Shown: positions 1 to 8,202, counted from the first letter of the stretch. The stretch: 11,275 nucleotides of DNA from CAYLNK01 sp964384675 (GCA_964384675.1 CAYLNK010000222.1:1-11275), one strand, 5' to 3'. Made by a program: numbers and translations. The notes: generated by a model from the sequence alone, not told the origin.

Positions 1-868
1 CCATCAGAGGCATGGTGACCGCGCCGGCAGCCACGGAGCCGTGGAGGCTCGCCTCGAGCGAGTCGACCAGCGCGCCGCACGACGGCGGCCGCTCCGCGGG
101 CTCCTTGGCGAGCGCGGCGGCGAGCGTCGCGTCGACTCCCGGGGGCAGCTCCGGCGCGACGGTGGACGCCGCGGGCACCGGAGCCGAGACGTGGAGGTGC
201 AGGACCGAGAGGACGCTCTCCCCCAGGAAGGGCGGGCGTCCCGCCAGCATCTCGAACGCGATCACGCCGAGCGCGTAGCGGTCCGCGGCGGGCGTCGCCG
301 TCCGGCCCTGCGCCTGCTCGGGCGCCATGTAGGCGGGCGTGCCGAGGACCGCGCCGGTCACGGTGAGGCCCGAGCCCGCTTCCAGCATCCGCCCGATGCC
401 GAAGTCCGCCAGGAAGAGCCGATCCCCGGCCCCGAGGAGCGCGTTGGCCGGTTTCACGTCGCGGTGCACCACGCCGGCGGCGTGGGCAGCGTCGAGCGCC
501 TCGCCGAGCTGGCGGAGCCACACCAGCGCCTGGGCGGCCGGCACCCGGCGGCCCCGGATCCGCTCGGCGAGGGAGCCGCCCGGCAGCAGCGGCATCACCA
601 GGTACGTCTGGCCGCCGTCGTCGCCGAAGTCGTAGATCGGCAGGATGTGCGGGTGCTCGAGCGAGGCGACGAGCCGCGCCTCGTGCAGGAAGCGCTGGGT
701 GGCCCTCGGGTTCGTCGCGTGCGCCGGGAGGATCACCTTCACGGCGACCGTGCGGTCCAGCTTCGTGTCGACCGCCCGGTACACCTCGGCCATCCCGCCG
801 CGGCCGAGCAGCGCCTCGAGGCGGAAGCGGCCGAGGGTCGTGCCCGCGAGCGTGGGAGGAGGCGGCAC
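1..868 (-). CDS. Hanks-type serine/threonine protein kinase, N-terminal part (C-terminus beyond left edge)
   Basis: This gene encodes a eukaryotic-type Ser/Thr kinase; 289 codons are visible. Numbering from a GTG at 868, the motifs come in the right order: glycine loop GRGGMAEVY (22-30), ATP-binding Lys44 in AVKV, catalytic HRDVKPAN (135-142, Asp137), metal-binding DFG (155-157) and GTPAYMAPE (176-184). All catalytic residues are present, so it should be an active kinase. Relatives of this PknB-like type usually carry a membrane helix or a sensor or repeat region after the kinase domain; that part would lie beyond position 1 and cannot be judged. The GTG is chosen because the kinase fold starts about 10 residues later, no in-frame ATG lies nearby, and upstream codons soon run into the divergent gene. 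No Shine-Dalgarno precedes it. Substrate and signal are unknown. Confidence in the family is high, in the exact start moderate. Confidence 0.93.
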   Translation of the reverse strand, partial: MPPPPTLAGTTLGRFRLEALLGRGGMAEVYRAVDTKLDRTVAVKVILPAHATNPRATQRFLHEARLVASLEHPHILPIYDFGDDGGQTYLVMPLLPGGSLAERIRGRRVPAAQALVWLRQLGEALDAAHAAGVVHRDVKPANALLGAGDRLFLADFGIGRMLEAGSGLTVTGAVLGTPAYMAPEQAQGRTATPAADRYALGVIAFEMLAGRPPFLGESVLSVLHLHVSAPVPAASTVAPELPPGVDATLAAALAKEPAERPPSCGALVDSLEASLHGSVAAGAVTMPLM

Positions 869-874
869 GACATC

Positions 875-880
875 AGTGTA
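875..880 (-). promoter_or_regulatory. Candidate -10 element for the kinase gene (leaderless-type start)
   Basis: The minus strand reads TACACT here, a reasonable -10 hexamer. Its last base lies seven nucleotides from the G of the kinase GTG at 868, which would put transcription start on the start codon itself. No ribosome-binding site precedes the GTG, which fits leaderless translation. No good -35 box is visible at the usual spacing. The site lies in the 35 bp gap shared with the divergent transporter gene. This is a pattern-based guess. Confidence 0.3.
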
Positions 881-903
881 AGCGGATGGATTAGGCTCCC
901 TCC

Positions 904-2202
904 ATGGTCGTCGCGGGCGGAGTCCTCCTCGTCCTGATCGTCCTCAACGGACTGCTGTCGATGGCGGAGATCGCCGTGGTCTCGTCCCGGCGGATCCGGC
1001 TGGAGCAGCGCGCGGAGAAGGGCGACCGCGGGGCGGCGGCGGCGCTCGAGCTCCTGGCGAGCCCGACGACGTTCCTCTCCACGGTCCAGATCGGCATCAC
1101 GCTCGTCGGGATCGTCTCCGGCGCGTTCGCGGGCGAGACGATCGGGGAGCAGCTGGGCGAGCGGCTGAAGCTGATTCCGGTGGTGGGGAAGTACGGGTCG
1201 ATGCTCGGGTTCGGCGCGGTGGTCGGCGTCGTCACGTACCTCTCGCTGGTGATCGGCGAGCTCGTCCCGAAGCGCCTCGGGATGGCCAACCCCGAGGCGA
1301 TCGCGTCGATGGCGGCGCCGCTGATGAAGCGTCTCGCCGCCGTCTGCTCGCCGTTCGAGCGCGTGCTGACGGCGTCCACCGAGCTCGTCGTCCGTCTGGC
1401 CGGGCTGAAGCCGTATGCCGAGCAGGCGGTGACCGAGGAGGAGATCCGGGGGCTCGTCGAGAAGGGGACGGAGTCGGGCGTCGTCCATTCGACGGAGCAC
1501 CGGATCGTGGAGGGCGTCTTCGAGCTGGGGGACCTGTCGGCGGGTGACGTGATGACCCCCCGGGGCGAGATCGAGTGGCTGGACGTGAACGCGTCGCGGG
1601 AGTCGATCCTGAAGACGCTCGAGACGTCCCGCCACGCCTCGTTCCCCGTGGGCGAGGGAAGCCTGGACCGGCTGGTCGGCCTCCTCCACACCAACGACCT
1701 CGCCGCGCTGGCGCTCCGGGGAGGGGCCCTCGACCTGAAGGCTGCGGCCCGGCCGCCGCTGGTGGTCCCCGAGGCGCTGCCCGCGCTCACCCTGCTCGAG
1801 CAGCTGCGGGCCGAGGCCCTTCCGATGGCTCTGGTGGTGGACGAGCACGGCGACCTGCAGGGCCTCGTCTCGCTCGGCGACCTGATGGAGGCGCTGGTCG
1901 GGCAGATCGGCGGGACCGGCGCCGACGACCCCGACGTGGTGGTGCGCGAGGACGGGAGCTGGCTGGTCGACGGCCGCCTGCCGGTCGACCGGCTGAAGGA
2001 GCTGCTCGAGGTGGACTCGCTCCCGGGTGAGGACGAGGGCGCCTATCAGACCGTCGCGGGGTTCGTCCTGGTACGCCTCGGGCGGCTCCCGACGCGGGGC
2101 GAGGTCGTGAGCTGGGGAGCGTTCCGGTTCGAGGTCGTGGACCTCGACCGGCGCCGGATCGACGAGGTCCTGGTGAGCCGGGTTGCGCCGGTCAGTAGTT
2201 GA
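904..2202 (+). CDS. DUF21/CNNM-type transporter with CBS pair and CorC/HlyC domain (hemolysin-family protein)
   Basis: This 432-residue protein has the standard layout and length of the CorC/HlyC/CNNM family. The N-terminal DUF21 membrane domain has hydrophobic segments near residues 4-26, 62-80, 100-120 and possibly 135-165, with the family signatures AEIAVVSSRRIRLEQ (21-35), STVQIGITLVGI (59-70) and GELVPKRLG (118-126). A cytoplasmic CBS pair follows, roughly 213-335, including DVMTPR (215-220) and VVDEHGDLQGLVS (311-323). A CorC_HlyC C-terminal domain covers about 345-425. Characterised relatives export or regulate Mg2+ or Co2+, and CBS domains commonly bind ATP-Mg; the ion moved here is not determined. 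The historical name hemolysin does not imply toxicity. The ATG directly precedes the first helix. Only a weak TAGG-type ribosome-binding site lies upstream. The 3' end overlaps the convergent peptidase gene by 11 bp. Confidence 0.93.
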   Translation: MVVAGGVLLVLIVLNGLLSMAEIAVVSSRRIRLEQRAEKGDRGAAAALELLASPTTFLSTVQIGITLVGIVSGAFAGETIGEQLGERLKLIPVVGKYGSMLGFGAVVGVVTYLSLVIGELVPKRLGMANPEAIASMAAPLMKRLAAVCSPFERVLTASTELVVRLAGLKPYAEQAVTEEEIRGLVEKGTESGVVHSTEHRIVEGVFELGDLSAGDVMTPRGEIEWLDVNASRESILKTLETSRHASFPVGEGSLDRLVGLLHTNDLAALALRGGALDLKAAARPPLVVPEALPALTLLEQLRAEALPMALVVDEHGDLQGLVSLGDLMEALVGQIGGTGADDPDVVVREDGSWLVDGRLPVDRLKELLEVDSLPGEDEGAYQTVAGFVLVRLGRLPTRGEVVSWGAFRFEVVDLDRRRIDEVLVSRVAPVSS

Positions 2203-2644
2203 GGATCCGGTCGAAGACGAGCTGGGACTCGAGCTCCGACTTCGAGAGGATGAGCCGCTGCCCCTTCCCGACCGGGTACGGGTCGTTGATGTAGAGGAGG
2301 ATCTCGGACCCGGAGTCGTCGTAGCCGGTCAGCACGACCGCGTGGTGCGTGGCCCCGGCGATCCTGCCGGCGGCGGACCTGCCGATCCAGATCGCCGGCC
2401 CGTTCAGGAGCTTCTGCTTGATCGAGTAGCTGCCCGGCTTGGAGGCCTCGCAGTGCATCCCGACCGCGTACGCCTTCTGGGTCATGTCCCCGGGAGACGT
2501 GACCGCCCCGAGCATCGTCTCGTCCCCGTTGAGGAGCGAGTAGAGCCACGGGTGTACGTACGAGGTCACCATCTTGATGGAGGCGAACCAGCAGGTGGTG
2601 GGCGTCTTCTGGGGGATCAGGCTGACCGAGTAGGTTCTGGACAC
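2192..2644 (-). CDS. Small papain-like cysteine peptidase (C39-like/C70-like)
   Basis: This is a 150-residue single-domain protein. Gln12 and Cys18 in PQKTPTTCWF are six residues apart, the same spacing as the oxyanion Gln and catalytic Cys of papain, and Cys is followed by Trp as in papain. The HHAVVLTGYD stretch (100-109) supplies the catalytic His, most likely His101. YINDPYP (118-124) supplies the Asn/Asp, probably Asp121. This order and the short length match papain-like families such as Peptidase_C39_2 and AvrRpt2-type C70; I cannot separate these by eye. No signal peptide or membrane helix is visible, so it should be cytoplasmic unless exported by a dedicated system. The start is GTG at 2644, preceded by GAGGAG on the minus strand (2650-2655). 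It lies 118 bp downstream of the ATPase gene on the same strand. Substrate unknown. Confidence 0.82.
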   Translation of the reverse strand: MSRTYSVSLIPQKTPTTCWFASIKMVTSYVHPWLYSLLNGDETMLGAVTSPGDMTQKAYAVGMHCEASKPGSYSIKQKLLNGPAIWIGRSAAGRIAGATHHAVVLTGYDDSGSEILLYINDPYPVGKGQRLILSKSELESQLVFDRILNY

Positions 2645-2690
2645 GAATGCTCCTCGTCGTCGTTCGTCGCGGGGTTCTGGAAGACAGCCG

Positions 2691-2696
2691 AAGATA
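2691..2696 (-). promoter_or_regulatory. Possible -10 element for the peptidase gene
   Basis: In the 118 bp gap between the ATPase stop and the peptidase start, the minus strand reads TATCTT at this point, in an otherwise GC-rich stretch. It would give a leader of about 40 nt that contains the GAGGAG ribosome-binding site. No good -35 box is seen 16-18 bp upstream. If it is not a promoter, the peptidase would depend on read-through from the ATPase transcript. Nothing else clear is seen in this gap: no T-run terminator and only short hairpins. Confidence 0.25.
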
Positions 2697-2762
2697 GGAC
2701 GGTACCGGGGCTGCCGCTGTGCGCCATCGCACCGGGAGTGCGGAATCGACGACGCGGTCCGC

Positions 2763-5516
2763 CTATCGGCTGGCGGTGGCCGAAGAGAGCGCGGGGATCC
2801 TCCGGGCCGCGACGCGCCGGATCCACTTGGCGAGCTCCCGTACCCAGAGGACCGAGCTCGCGACGGCGAGCGAGACGAGCCAGTCGTGGAGCCCGAGCGG
2901 CACCGTCCGGAACGCCACGTTGAGCGCCGGGACGTAGAGCACCGCCACCTGCAGGACGAGCGAGGCCACGACCGAGGCCCAGAGCCAGCCGTTCCGGAAG
3001 AGCCCGCGGAAGGAGCTCTGCACGTCGGAACGTGCGCAGAACGCGTTGACCAGCTGGAACAGGACGAGCGTGTTGAACGCCACCGTCCTCGCCCGAGCGA
3101 GCCCGCCCGATCCCCCGATGAGCCCGCCCGGGAGGCCGGCGTCGAGGAGCAGCAGGGTGCCGGCCCCCATCACGAGCGCGACCGAGCCGATCCCGATCCA
3201 CATGCGCCGGGTGATCACGGGGTCGCCCGGGCGGCGCGGGGGGAGCGTCATGACCGCCGGGTCGGCCGGATCGATGCCCAGCGCGAGAGCGGGGCCGGAA
3301 TCGGTGACGAGGTTGATCCAGAGGATCATCGTGGCGACGAGCGGCAGCGCCACCGCCTCGCCCGGCCCCTTCACGATCCCGAGCGTCGTCGCGAGGACCA
3401 CTCCCAGGAAGAGGACGACCACCTCGCCCAGGTTCGAGGAGAGGAGGTACCGGAGGAACTTCTGGATGTTGGCGTAGATCGCCCGGCCCTCTTCCACGGC
3501 GGCGACGATCGAGGCGAAGTCGTCGTCCACGAGCACCATGTCCGCGGCCTCGCGCGCCACCTCGGTGCCGGAACGCCCCATCGCCACGCCGATGTCGGCG
3601 GCCTTCAGCGCCGGGGCGTCGTTCACGCCGTCCCCCGTCATCGCCACCACCTCGCCGCGCGCTTTCAGGGCCCTCACGATCCGCAGCTTGTGCGCGGGGC
3701 TGACGCGGGAGAAGACCGGCGTCTCGACCACGGCCGACGCGAGCGCCGCGTCGTCGAGCGTGTCGAGCTCGCGTCCGCTCAGGGCCTGCTCCTCCGCCGC
3801 CGCGATCCCCAGCTCCTTGGCCACCGCCAGCGCCGTCGCCGGGTGGTCGCCGGTGATCATCACGACCCGGATCCCGGCCCGCTTCGCCCGCGCGACGGCC
3901 TCGCTCGCCTCGGGACGCGGCGGGTCGTGCAGGCCGACGAAGCCGAGCCACACCAGCTCCCGCTCGCTCTCCTCGTCGAGAGGCGCGCCGTCCGGGACCT
4001 CGCGCCAGGCGACCCCGAGCGTCCGGAGCGCCTCGCCCGCGAGCGTGCCCAGGTCGCCGGCGATCTCCTTCCTTCGCGCGTCGGTGAGCGGCACCCGTGT
4101 GCCGCCGGCCTGCTCGTGGGCGCAGAGCGGCAGGAGAAGGTCGGGGGCTCCCTTCGACACCAGGAACGGCGGGCGCTCCCCGCTGGCGTCGACGTGGGAG
4201 GTGCTCATCCGCTTCCGCTCCGAGGTGAACGGCACCTCGCCGTTCCGCGCGAAGCGGGTCGTGAGCGCGTCCGGGTCGAGCCCGGCCTTGCGCGCGGCGA
4301 CGACGAGCGCGCCCTCGGTCGGGTCGCCCTGGACCTCCCACTGCCCCGCCCGTTCGGCGAGCGTGGCGTTGCTCGCCAGGAGCCCGCCTTCGAGGAGGCG
4401 AAGGAGCGCCGTGTCGTCGAGCGGCCGCTCCGCTGGCCGTCCGTCCTTCCAGACCTCGCCCACGGGGGCGTAGCCGGCGCCGGTGACCTCCCAGCGCGTC
4501 CCCGCGGTCACGATCGCGCGCACGGTCATCTCGTTCCGGGTGAGCGTCCCCGTCTTGTCGGTGCAGATGACGGTGGCGGCGCCCAGCGTCTCGACGGCCG
4601 AGAGGCGCCTCACGATGACGTTCCGGCGGGCCATCCTCTGCATCCCGACCGAGAGGACGAGCGTCGTCACCGCGGTGAGCCCCTCGGGCACGGCCGAAAC
4701 CGCGAGAGACACCGCGTACAGGAGGATGCTGACGAGCGCCGGGACGGTGGTGGCGTGCTGGAGGATCACCAGCGTGGAGCCGACGACGAGCGCGAGCGCG
4801 ACGACGCCGATCCCGAGGACGCGTCCGATCCGGCGCAGCTCGCGGTCGAGCGGCGTCACCTCGACCGCCGACCGGCGCATCAGGTCGGCGACCTTGCCCA
4901 GCTCCGAGCGGATCCCGGTCGCGACGACGATCCCTCGCCCGTGCCCACGGGTGATGGCGGTGCCCTGGAAGAGCGTGTCGGTTCGATCGGCCACGGGAGT
5001 CCCGTCGGGCACGGGATTCGGGCCCTTGGCGACGGGGACGCTCTCGCCGGTGAGAGCCGCCTCCGCGGCCTCGAGCCCGACCGCGTCGACGATCCGGGCG
5101 TCCGCCGCGACCTTCGTGCCCTCCTCCACCACCAGGAGGTCGCCTGGTACCACCTCGGCGGCCGGGACGACGCACGGGACGCCCTCGCGCACGACGGTCG
5201 CCGTCGCCGCGCCCATGCGTTCCAGGGCGTCGACCGCGCTCGCCGCGCGGCCCTCCTGCACGAAGCCGAGGACCGCGTTCAGCACGACGACGGCGGCGAT
5301 GGTGAGGGCCTCGTACGGCACGCCGCCGTGTCGCTCGAGGGCCCAGACGCCGAGGGAGAGGGCGGCCGCGCCGACGAGGAGGAGCGTCAGCGGGCTCTGG
5401 AGCTGGGCGAGGAGCCGTCGCCAGGCGGGTGTCGGCTCCTCCCGGGGGAGCTCGTTCCGGCCGAACCGGGCGAGGCGCTCCCGCGCCTCGGCGGCGGTGA
5501 GCCCGGCCCCGGCCAC
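2763..5516 (-). CDS. P2-type cation-transporting P-type ATPase, probably Ca2+
   Basis: This 917-residue pump has the full P2 ATPase layout: cation_ATPase_N region (about 1-60), actuator motif TGES (156-159), M4 motif PEGL (277-280), phosphorylated Asp320 in DKTGTLT, nucleotide-domain KGAPD (455-459), TGD (555-557) and hinge MTGDGVNDAP (626-635). Six C-terminal helices follow. Ca2+-site residues known from SERCA are kept: Glu278 in M4, Asn695 and Glu698 in M5 (SSNLGE), and Asn735, Thr738 and Asp739 in M6 (NLVTD). The M8 position that is Glu in SERCA appears to be Gln821, as in plasma-membrane Ca2+ pumps. ATP-driven Ca2+ export is therefore the best guess; Mn2+ or another cation is possible. 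The start is GTG at 5516, three bases after the glucosidase stop and with no strong ribosome-binding site, so translation is probably coupled to that gene. Confidence 0.93.
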   Translation of the reverse strand: MAGAGLTAAEARERLARFGRNELPREEPTPAWRRLLAQLQSPLTLLLVGAAALSLGVWALERHGGVPYEALTIAAVVVLNAVLGFVQEGRAASAVDALERMGAATATVVREGVPCVVPAAEVVPGDLLVVEEGTKVAADARIVDAVGLEAAEAALTGESVPVAKGPNPVPDGTPVADRTDTLFQGTAITRGHGRGIVVATGIRSELGKVADLMRRSAVEVTPLDRELRRIGRVLGIGVVALALVVGSTLVILQHATTVPALVSILLYAVSLAVSAVPEGLTAVTTLVLSVGMQRMARRNVIVRRLSAVETLGAATVICTDKTGTLTRNEMTVRAIVTAGTRWEVTGAGYAPVGEVWKDGRPAERPLDDTALLRLLEGGLLASNATLAERAGQWEVQGDPTEGALVVAARKAGLDPDALTTRFARNGEVPFTSERKRMSTSHVDASGERPPFLVSKGAPDLLLPLCAHEQAGGTRVPLTDARRKEIAGDLGTLAGEALRTLGVAWREVPDGAPLDEESERELVWLGFVGLHDPPRPEASEAVARAKRAGIRVVMITGDHPATALAVAKELGIAAAEEQALSGRELDTLDDAALASAVVETPVFSRVSPAHKLRIVRALKARGEVVAMTGDGVNDAPALKAADIGVAMGRSGTEVAREAADMVLVDDDFASIVAAVEEGRAIYANIQKFLRYLLSSNLGEVVVLFLGVVLATTLGIVKGPGEAVALPLVATMILWINLVTDSGPALALGIDPADPAVMTLPPRRPGDPVITRRMWIGIGSVALVMGAGTLLLLDAGLPGGLIGGSGGLARARTVAFNTLVLFQLVNAFCARSDVQSSFRGLFRNGWLWASVVASLVLQVAVLYVPALNVAFRTVPLGLHDWLVSLAVASSVLWVRELAKWIRRVAARRIPALSSATASR

Positions 5517-5519
5517 GCG

Positions 5520-8177
5520 CTACTCGCCGCTCTGCTGGATCAGCTTGGCGACCAACGCCGTCCACCCCGTCTGGTGGCTGGCGCCGATGCCGGAGCCGTC
5601 GTTGCCGTGGAAGTACTCGTAGAAGAGGAGGTGGTCGCGGAAGTGCGGGTCGCTCTGGAGCTTCTCGTTGCGGCCGAAGACCGGGCGCCGGCCGTCCTCG
5701 TCGCGCAGGAAGATCCGGGTGAGCCGGCGCGACAGCTCGGCCGCGACCTCCCAGAGCGTCATCAGCTTGCCGGAGCCGGTCGGGAGCTCCACCTGGAACT
5801 TGTCGCCCAGGTAGTAGTGGTACTTCTGGAGCGACTCGATGATCAGGTAGTTCACCGGGAACCAGATCGGGCCGCGCCAGTTGGAGTTGCCCCCGAAGAG
5901 GCCGGTGGACGACTCGCCCGGCTCGTAGTCGACGCGGTGGTCCGTGCCGTCCACGTGGAGGACGTAGGGCCGTCCCTCGTGGACGCGGGAGAGCGCGCGG
6001 ATGCCGTGCTCCGAAAGGAACTCCGCCTCGTCGAGGAGATAGCGGAGCACCTTCCTCAGGCGGTTGCGGTTCACGAGCGCGAGGAAGCGGCGGATCGACG
6101 CGTTCCCCATCGCCACCGTCTCGACGTGCGGCCCGAAGTCGGGGCGGTTCTCGATGAACCACTGCATCCGGCGCTTGAATCCGGGGAGGCGGTCGACGAC
6201 CTCGGAGTCGAGCGTCTCGACGGCGAAGAGCGGGATCAGGCCCACCATCGAGCGCACCTTCATCGGGAAGCGCCGGCCCCCCGGCAGGTGGAGGACGTCG
6301 TAGTAGAAGCCGTCCTCGGCGTTCCAGAGCTCCACGCCGCCGATGTCGTTCATGGCTCTCGCGATGTAGACGAAGTGCTCGAAGAACTTGGACGCCACGT
6401 CCTCGTACGCCGGGTTGTCCCGGGCCAGCTCGAGCGCGATCGCCAGCATGTTGAGGCAGTACATCCCCATCCAGCTGGTGCCGTCCGACTGCTCGATGTG
6501 CCCGCCGGTCGGGAGCGGGGCGCTGCGGTCGAAGACGCCGATATTGTCCAGGCCGAGGAAGCCGCCCTGGAAGACGTTCCGCCCCTCCGCGTCCTTGCGG
6601 TTGATCCACCAGGTGAAGTTGAGCATCAGCTTGTGGAAGACCCGCTCCAGGAAGCGGCGGTCCCCCTTGCCGCTCCGCTTCCTGTCGATCTTGTAGACGC
6701 GCCACGCCGCCCAGGCGTGGACCGGCGGATTCACGTCGCCGAAGTTCCACTCGTACGCCGGCAGCTGGCCGTTCGGGTGCATGTACCACTCGCGGAGCAG
6801 GAGGACGAGCTGCTGCTTGGCGAAGTCCGGGTCGGCGAGCGCGATCGGGACGCAGTGGAACGCCAGGTCCCACGCCGCGTACCACGGGTACTCCCACTTG
6901 TCCGGCATGGAGATGACGTCGGCGTTGAAGAGGTGCGTCCACTCCCGGTTGCGGCCCTTCAGGCGCTGCTTCGGCGGCTCGGGCTGGTCGGGGTCGCCCT
7001 TCAGCCATCGGGCGACGTCGTAGTGGAAGAACTGCTTGCTCCAGAAGAGCCCCGCGAACGCCTGCCTCATGACGTCGCGCGCGTCGTCCGAGGCGCCGGG
7101 CGGCGCGATCTCCGCGTAGAACGCATCGGCCTCGTCCCGCCGCTCCTCGAAGACGCGCTCGAAGTCGAGGCCGAAGCGCGCGAACGGGACGACCTTGCCG
7201 TCCATGGCGTGCATGCGCAGGCGGATCACCTTCGTTCCGTGCGGCTCGACGACGTAGTCGTACTGCGCCGCCGCCTTGGTGCCGGTGCGGGCCGGGTTCA
7301 CCGCGCCGGCGTCGCCGTGGACGACGTAGTCGTTGATCCCGTCCTTCACGAACGACGTCGGGTTCTCCACGCCGAAGAGGCGGCGCACGTTCGTCTCGTT
7401 CTCGGTGAAGAGGAGCGGGGCTTCCCCCTCGCACAGCAGGCGGCGCTCGCCGTAGTACCGGTGGCTCCACTCGATCGCCTGCGTCCCCTGGGGCGACTCT
7501 CCGGCCCGCATCCGGGGTTTCCGGTTGTCCGTGCCCCAGGCCCACGTGTTCCGGAACCAGAGGGTGGGGAGGACCGTGATCGGCGCGGCCTCGGGACCCC
7601 GGTTCGTGACCGAGATCCTCACCAGGAGGTCGTCGCAGTCGGCCTTCGCGTACTCCACGACGACGTCGAAATACCGGTCCTCGTCGAAGACGCCGGTGTC
7701 GATCAGCTCGAGCTCCGGCTCCCGCTTGCTCCGGCGCCGGTTCCCGTCCAGGAGGAGGCCGTACGGGTACGCCGCCTGCGGGTACTTGTACAGCATCCGC
7801 ATGTAGGAGTGCGTCGGTGTGGAGTCCAGGTAGTAGTACTGCTCCTTGACGTCCTCTCCGTGGTTCCCCTCCGGACCCGCGAGCCCGAAGAGGCGCTCCT
7901 TGAGGATCGGGTCCCTGCCGTTCCAGAGCGCGACCGCGAAGCAGACGTACTGGTGGCGATCGCAGATCCCGGCGAGGCCGTCCTCGCCCCAGCGATAGGC
8001 GCGGGAGCGCGCGTGGTCGTGCGGGAAGTAGTCCCAGGCGGCGCCGTCGCGGCTGTAGTCCTCGCGGACGGTGCCCCAGGCCCGCTCGGAGAGGTACGGC
8101 CCCCACCGCCTCCAGTTCTTCTCCCGCCGGGCGTCCTCGTCGAGCCTGAGTGACTCGGGGTCGGTCCTCTTCGCCAC
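5520..8177 (-). CDS. GH63/MGH1-type glucosidase
   Basis: This 885-residue protein resembles the large bacterial glucosidases of the GH63 (mannosyl-oligosaccharide glucosidase-like) group. The N-terminal half is a beta-rich domain; the rest is an (alpha/alpha)6 barrel. Family-type stretches are PWYAAWDLAFHCVP (431-444), where Asp437 is the likely general acid, PAYEWNFGDVNPPVHAWAAW (473-492), NWRGPIWFPVNYLI (766-779), and YEYFHGNDGSGIGASHQTGW (853-872), where Glu854 is a candidate base. It has no signal peptide, so it is probably cytoplasmic. Family members cleave alpha-glucosidic links, but the natural substrate of this subgroup is poorly known; glycogen-, trehalose- or glucosylglycerate-type substrates are only possibilities. 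The GTG start at 8177 is supported by GGGAGGAGA on the minus strand (8179-8187). The downstream ATPase follows in the same frame after one TAG and one codon. Confidence 0.88.
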   Translation of the reverse strand: MAKRTDPESLRLDEDARREKNWRRWGPYLSERAWGTVREDYSRDGAAWDYFPHDHARSRAYRWGEDGLAGICDRHQYVCFAVALWNGRDPILKERLFGLAGPEGNHGEDVKEQYYYLDSTPTHSYMRMLYKYPQAAYPYGLLLDGNRRRSKREPELELIDTGVFDEDRYFDVVVEYAKADCDDLLVRISVTNRGPEAAPITVLPTLWFRNTWAWGTDNRKPRMRAGESPQGTQAIEWSHRYYGERRLLCEGEAPLLFTENETNVRRLFGVENPTSFVKDGINDYVVHGDAGAVNPARTGTKAAAQYDYVVEPHGTKVIRLRMHAMDGKVVPFARFGLDFERVFEERRDEADAFYAEIAPPGASDDARDVMRQAFAGLFWSKQFFHYDVARWLKGDPDQPEPPKQRLKGRNREWTHLFNADVISMPDKWEYPWYAAWDLAFHCVPIALADPDFAKQQLVLLLREWYMHPNGQLPAYEWNFGDVNPPVHAWAAWRVYKIDRKRSGKGDRRFLERVFHKLMLNFTWWINRKDAEGRNVFQGGFLGLDNIGVFDRSAPLPTGGHIEQSDGTSWMGMYCLNMLAIALELARDNPAYEDVASKFFEHFVYIARAMNDIGGVELWNAEDGFYYDVLHLPGGRRFPMKVRSMVGLIPLFAVETLDSEVVDRLPGFKRRMQWFIENRPDFGPHVETVAMGNASIRRFLALVNRNRLRKVLRYLLDEAEFLSEHGIRALSRVHEGRPYVLHVDGTDHRVDYEPGESSTGLFGGNSNWRGPIWFPVNYLIIESLQKYHYYLGDKFQVELPTGSGKLMTLWEVAAELSRRLTRIFLRDEDGRRPVFGRNEKLQSDPHFRDHLLFYEYFHGNDGSGIGASHQTGWTALVAKLIQQSGE

Positions 8178-8202
8178 GTCTCCTCCCGCCTGTGCGGCTC
8201 CC

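Noticed and set aside
739..1848. Minus-strand open frames antisense to the transporter gene, one reaching into the kinase
   Set aside because: These are shadows of the transporter; they have no domains and conflict with the well-supported kinase frame at 1-868.
2685..2772. Imperfect inverted repeat (CAGCCG-AAG-ATAGG at 2685-2698 against CCTATCGGCTG at 2762-2772)
   Set aside because: The arms are 63 bp apart, one has a 3 nt insertion and the other covers the ATPase stop codon; too weak to call an operator or terminator.
2617..8106. A very long open frame on the minus strand (1,829 codons) spanning both the glucosidase and ATPase genes in another frame
   Set aside because: Its translation is Arg/Pro/Gly/Ala-rich without any domain, while the real frames show complete family motifs. 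Long alternative frames are expected in very GC-rich DNA because stop codons are rare.
2886..8153. A long open frame on the plus strand (1,755 codons) antisense to the same two genes
   Set aside because: The product is a low-complexity string rich in Arg, Glu, His, Asp and Val, the typical mirror of GC-rich coding sequence; no start context or motif supports it.
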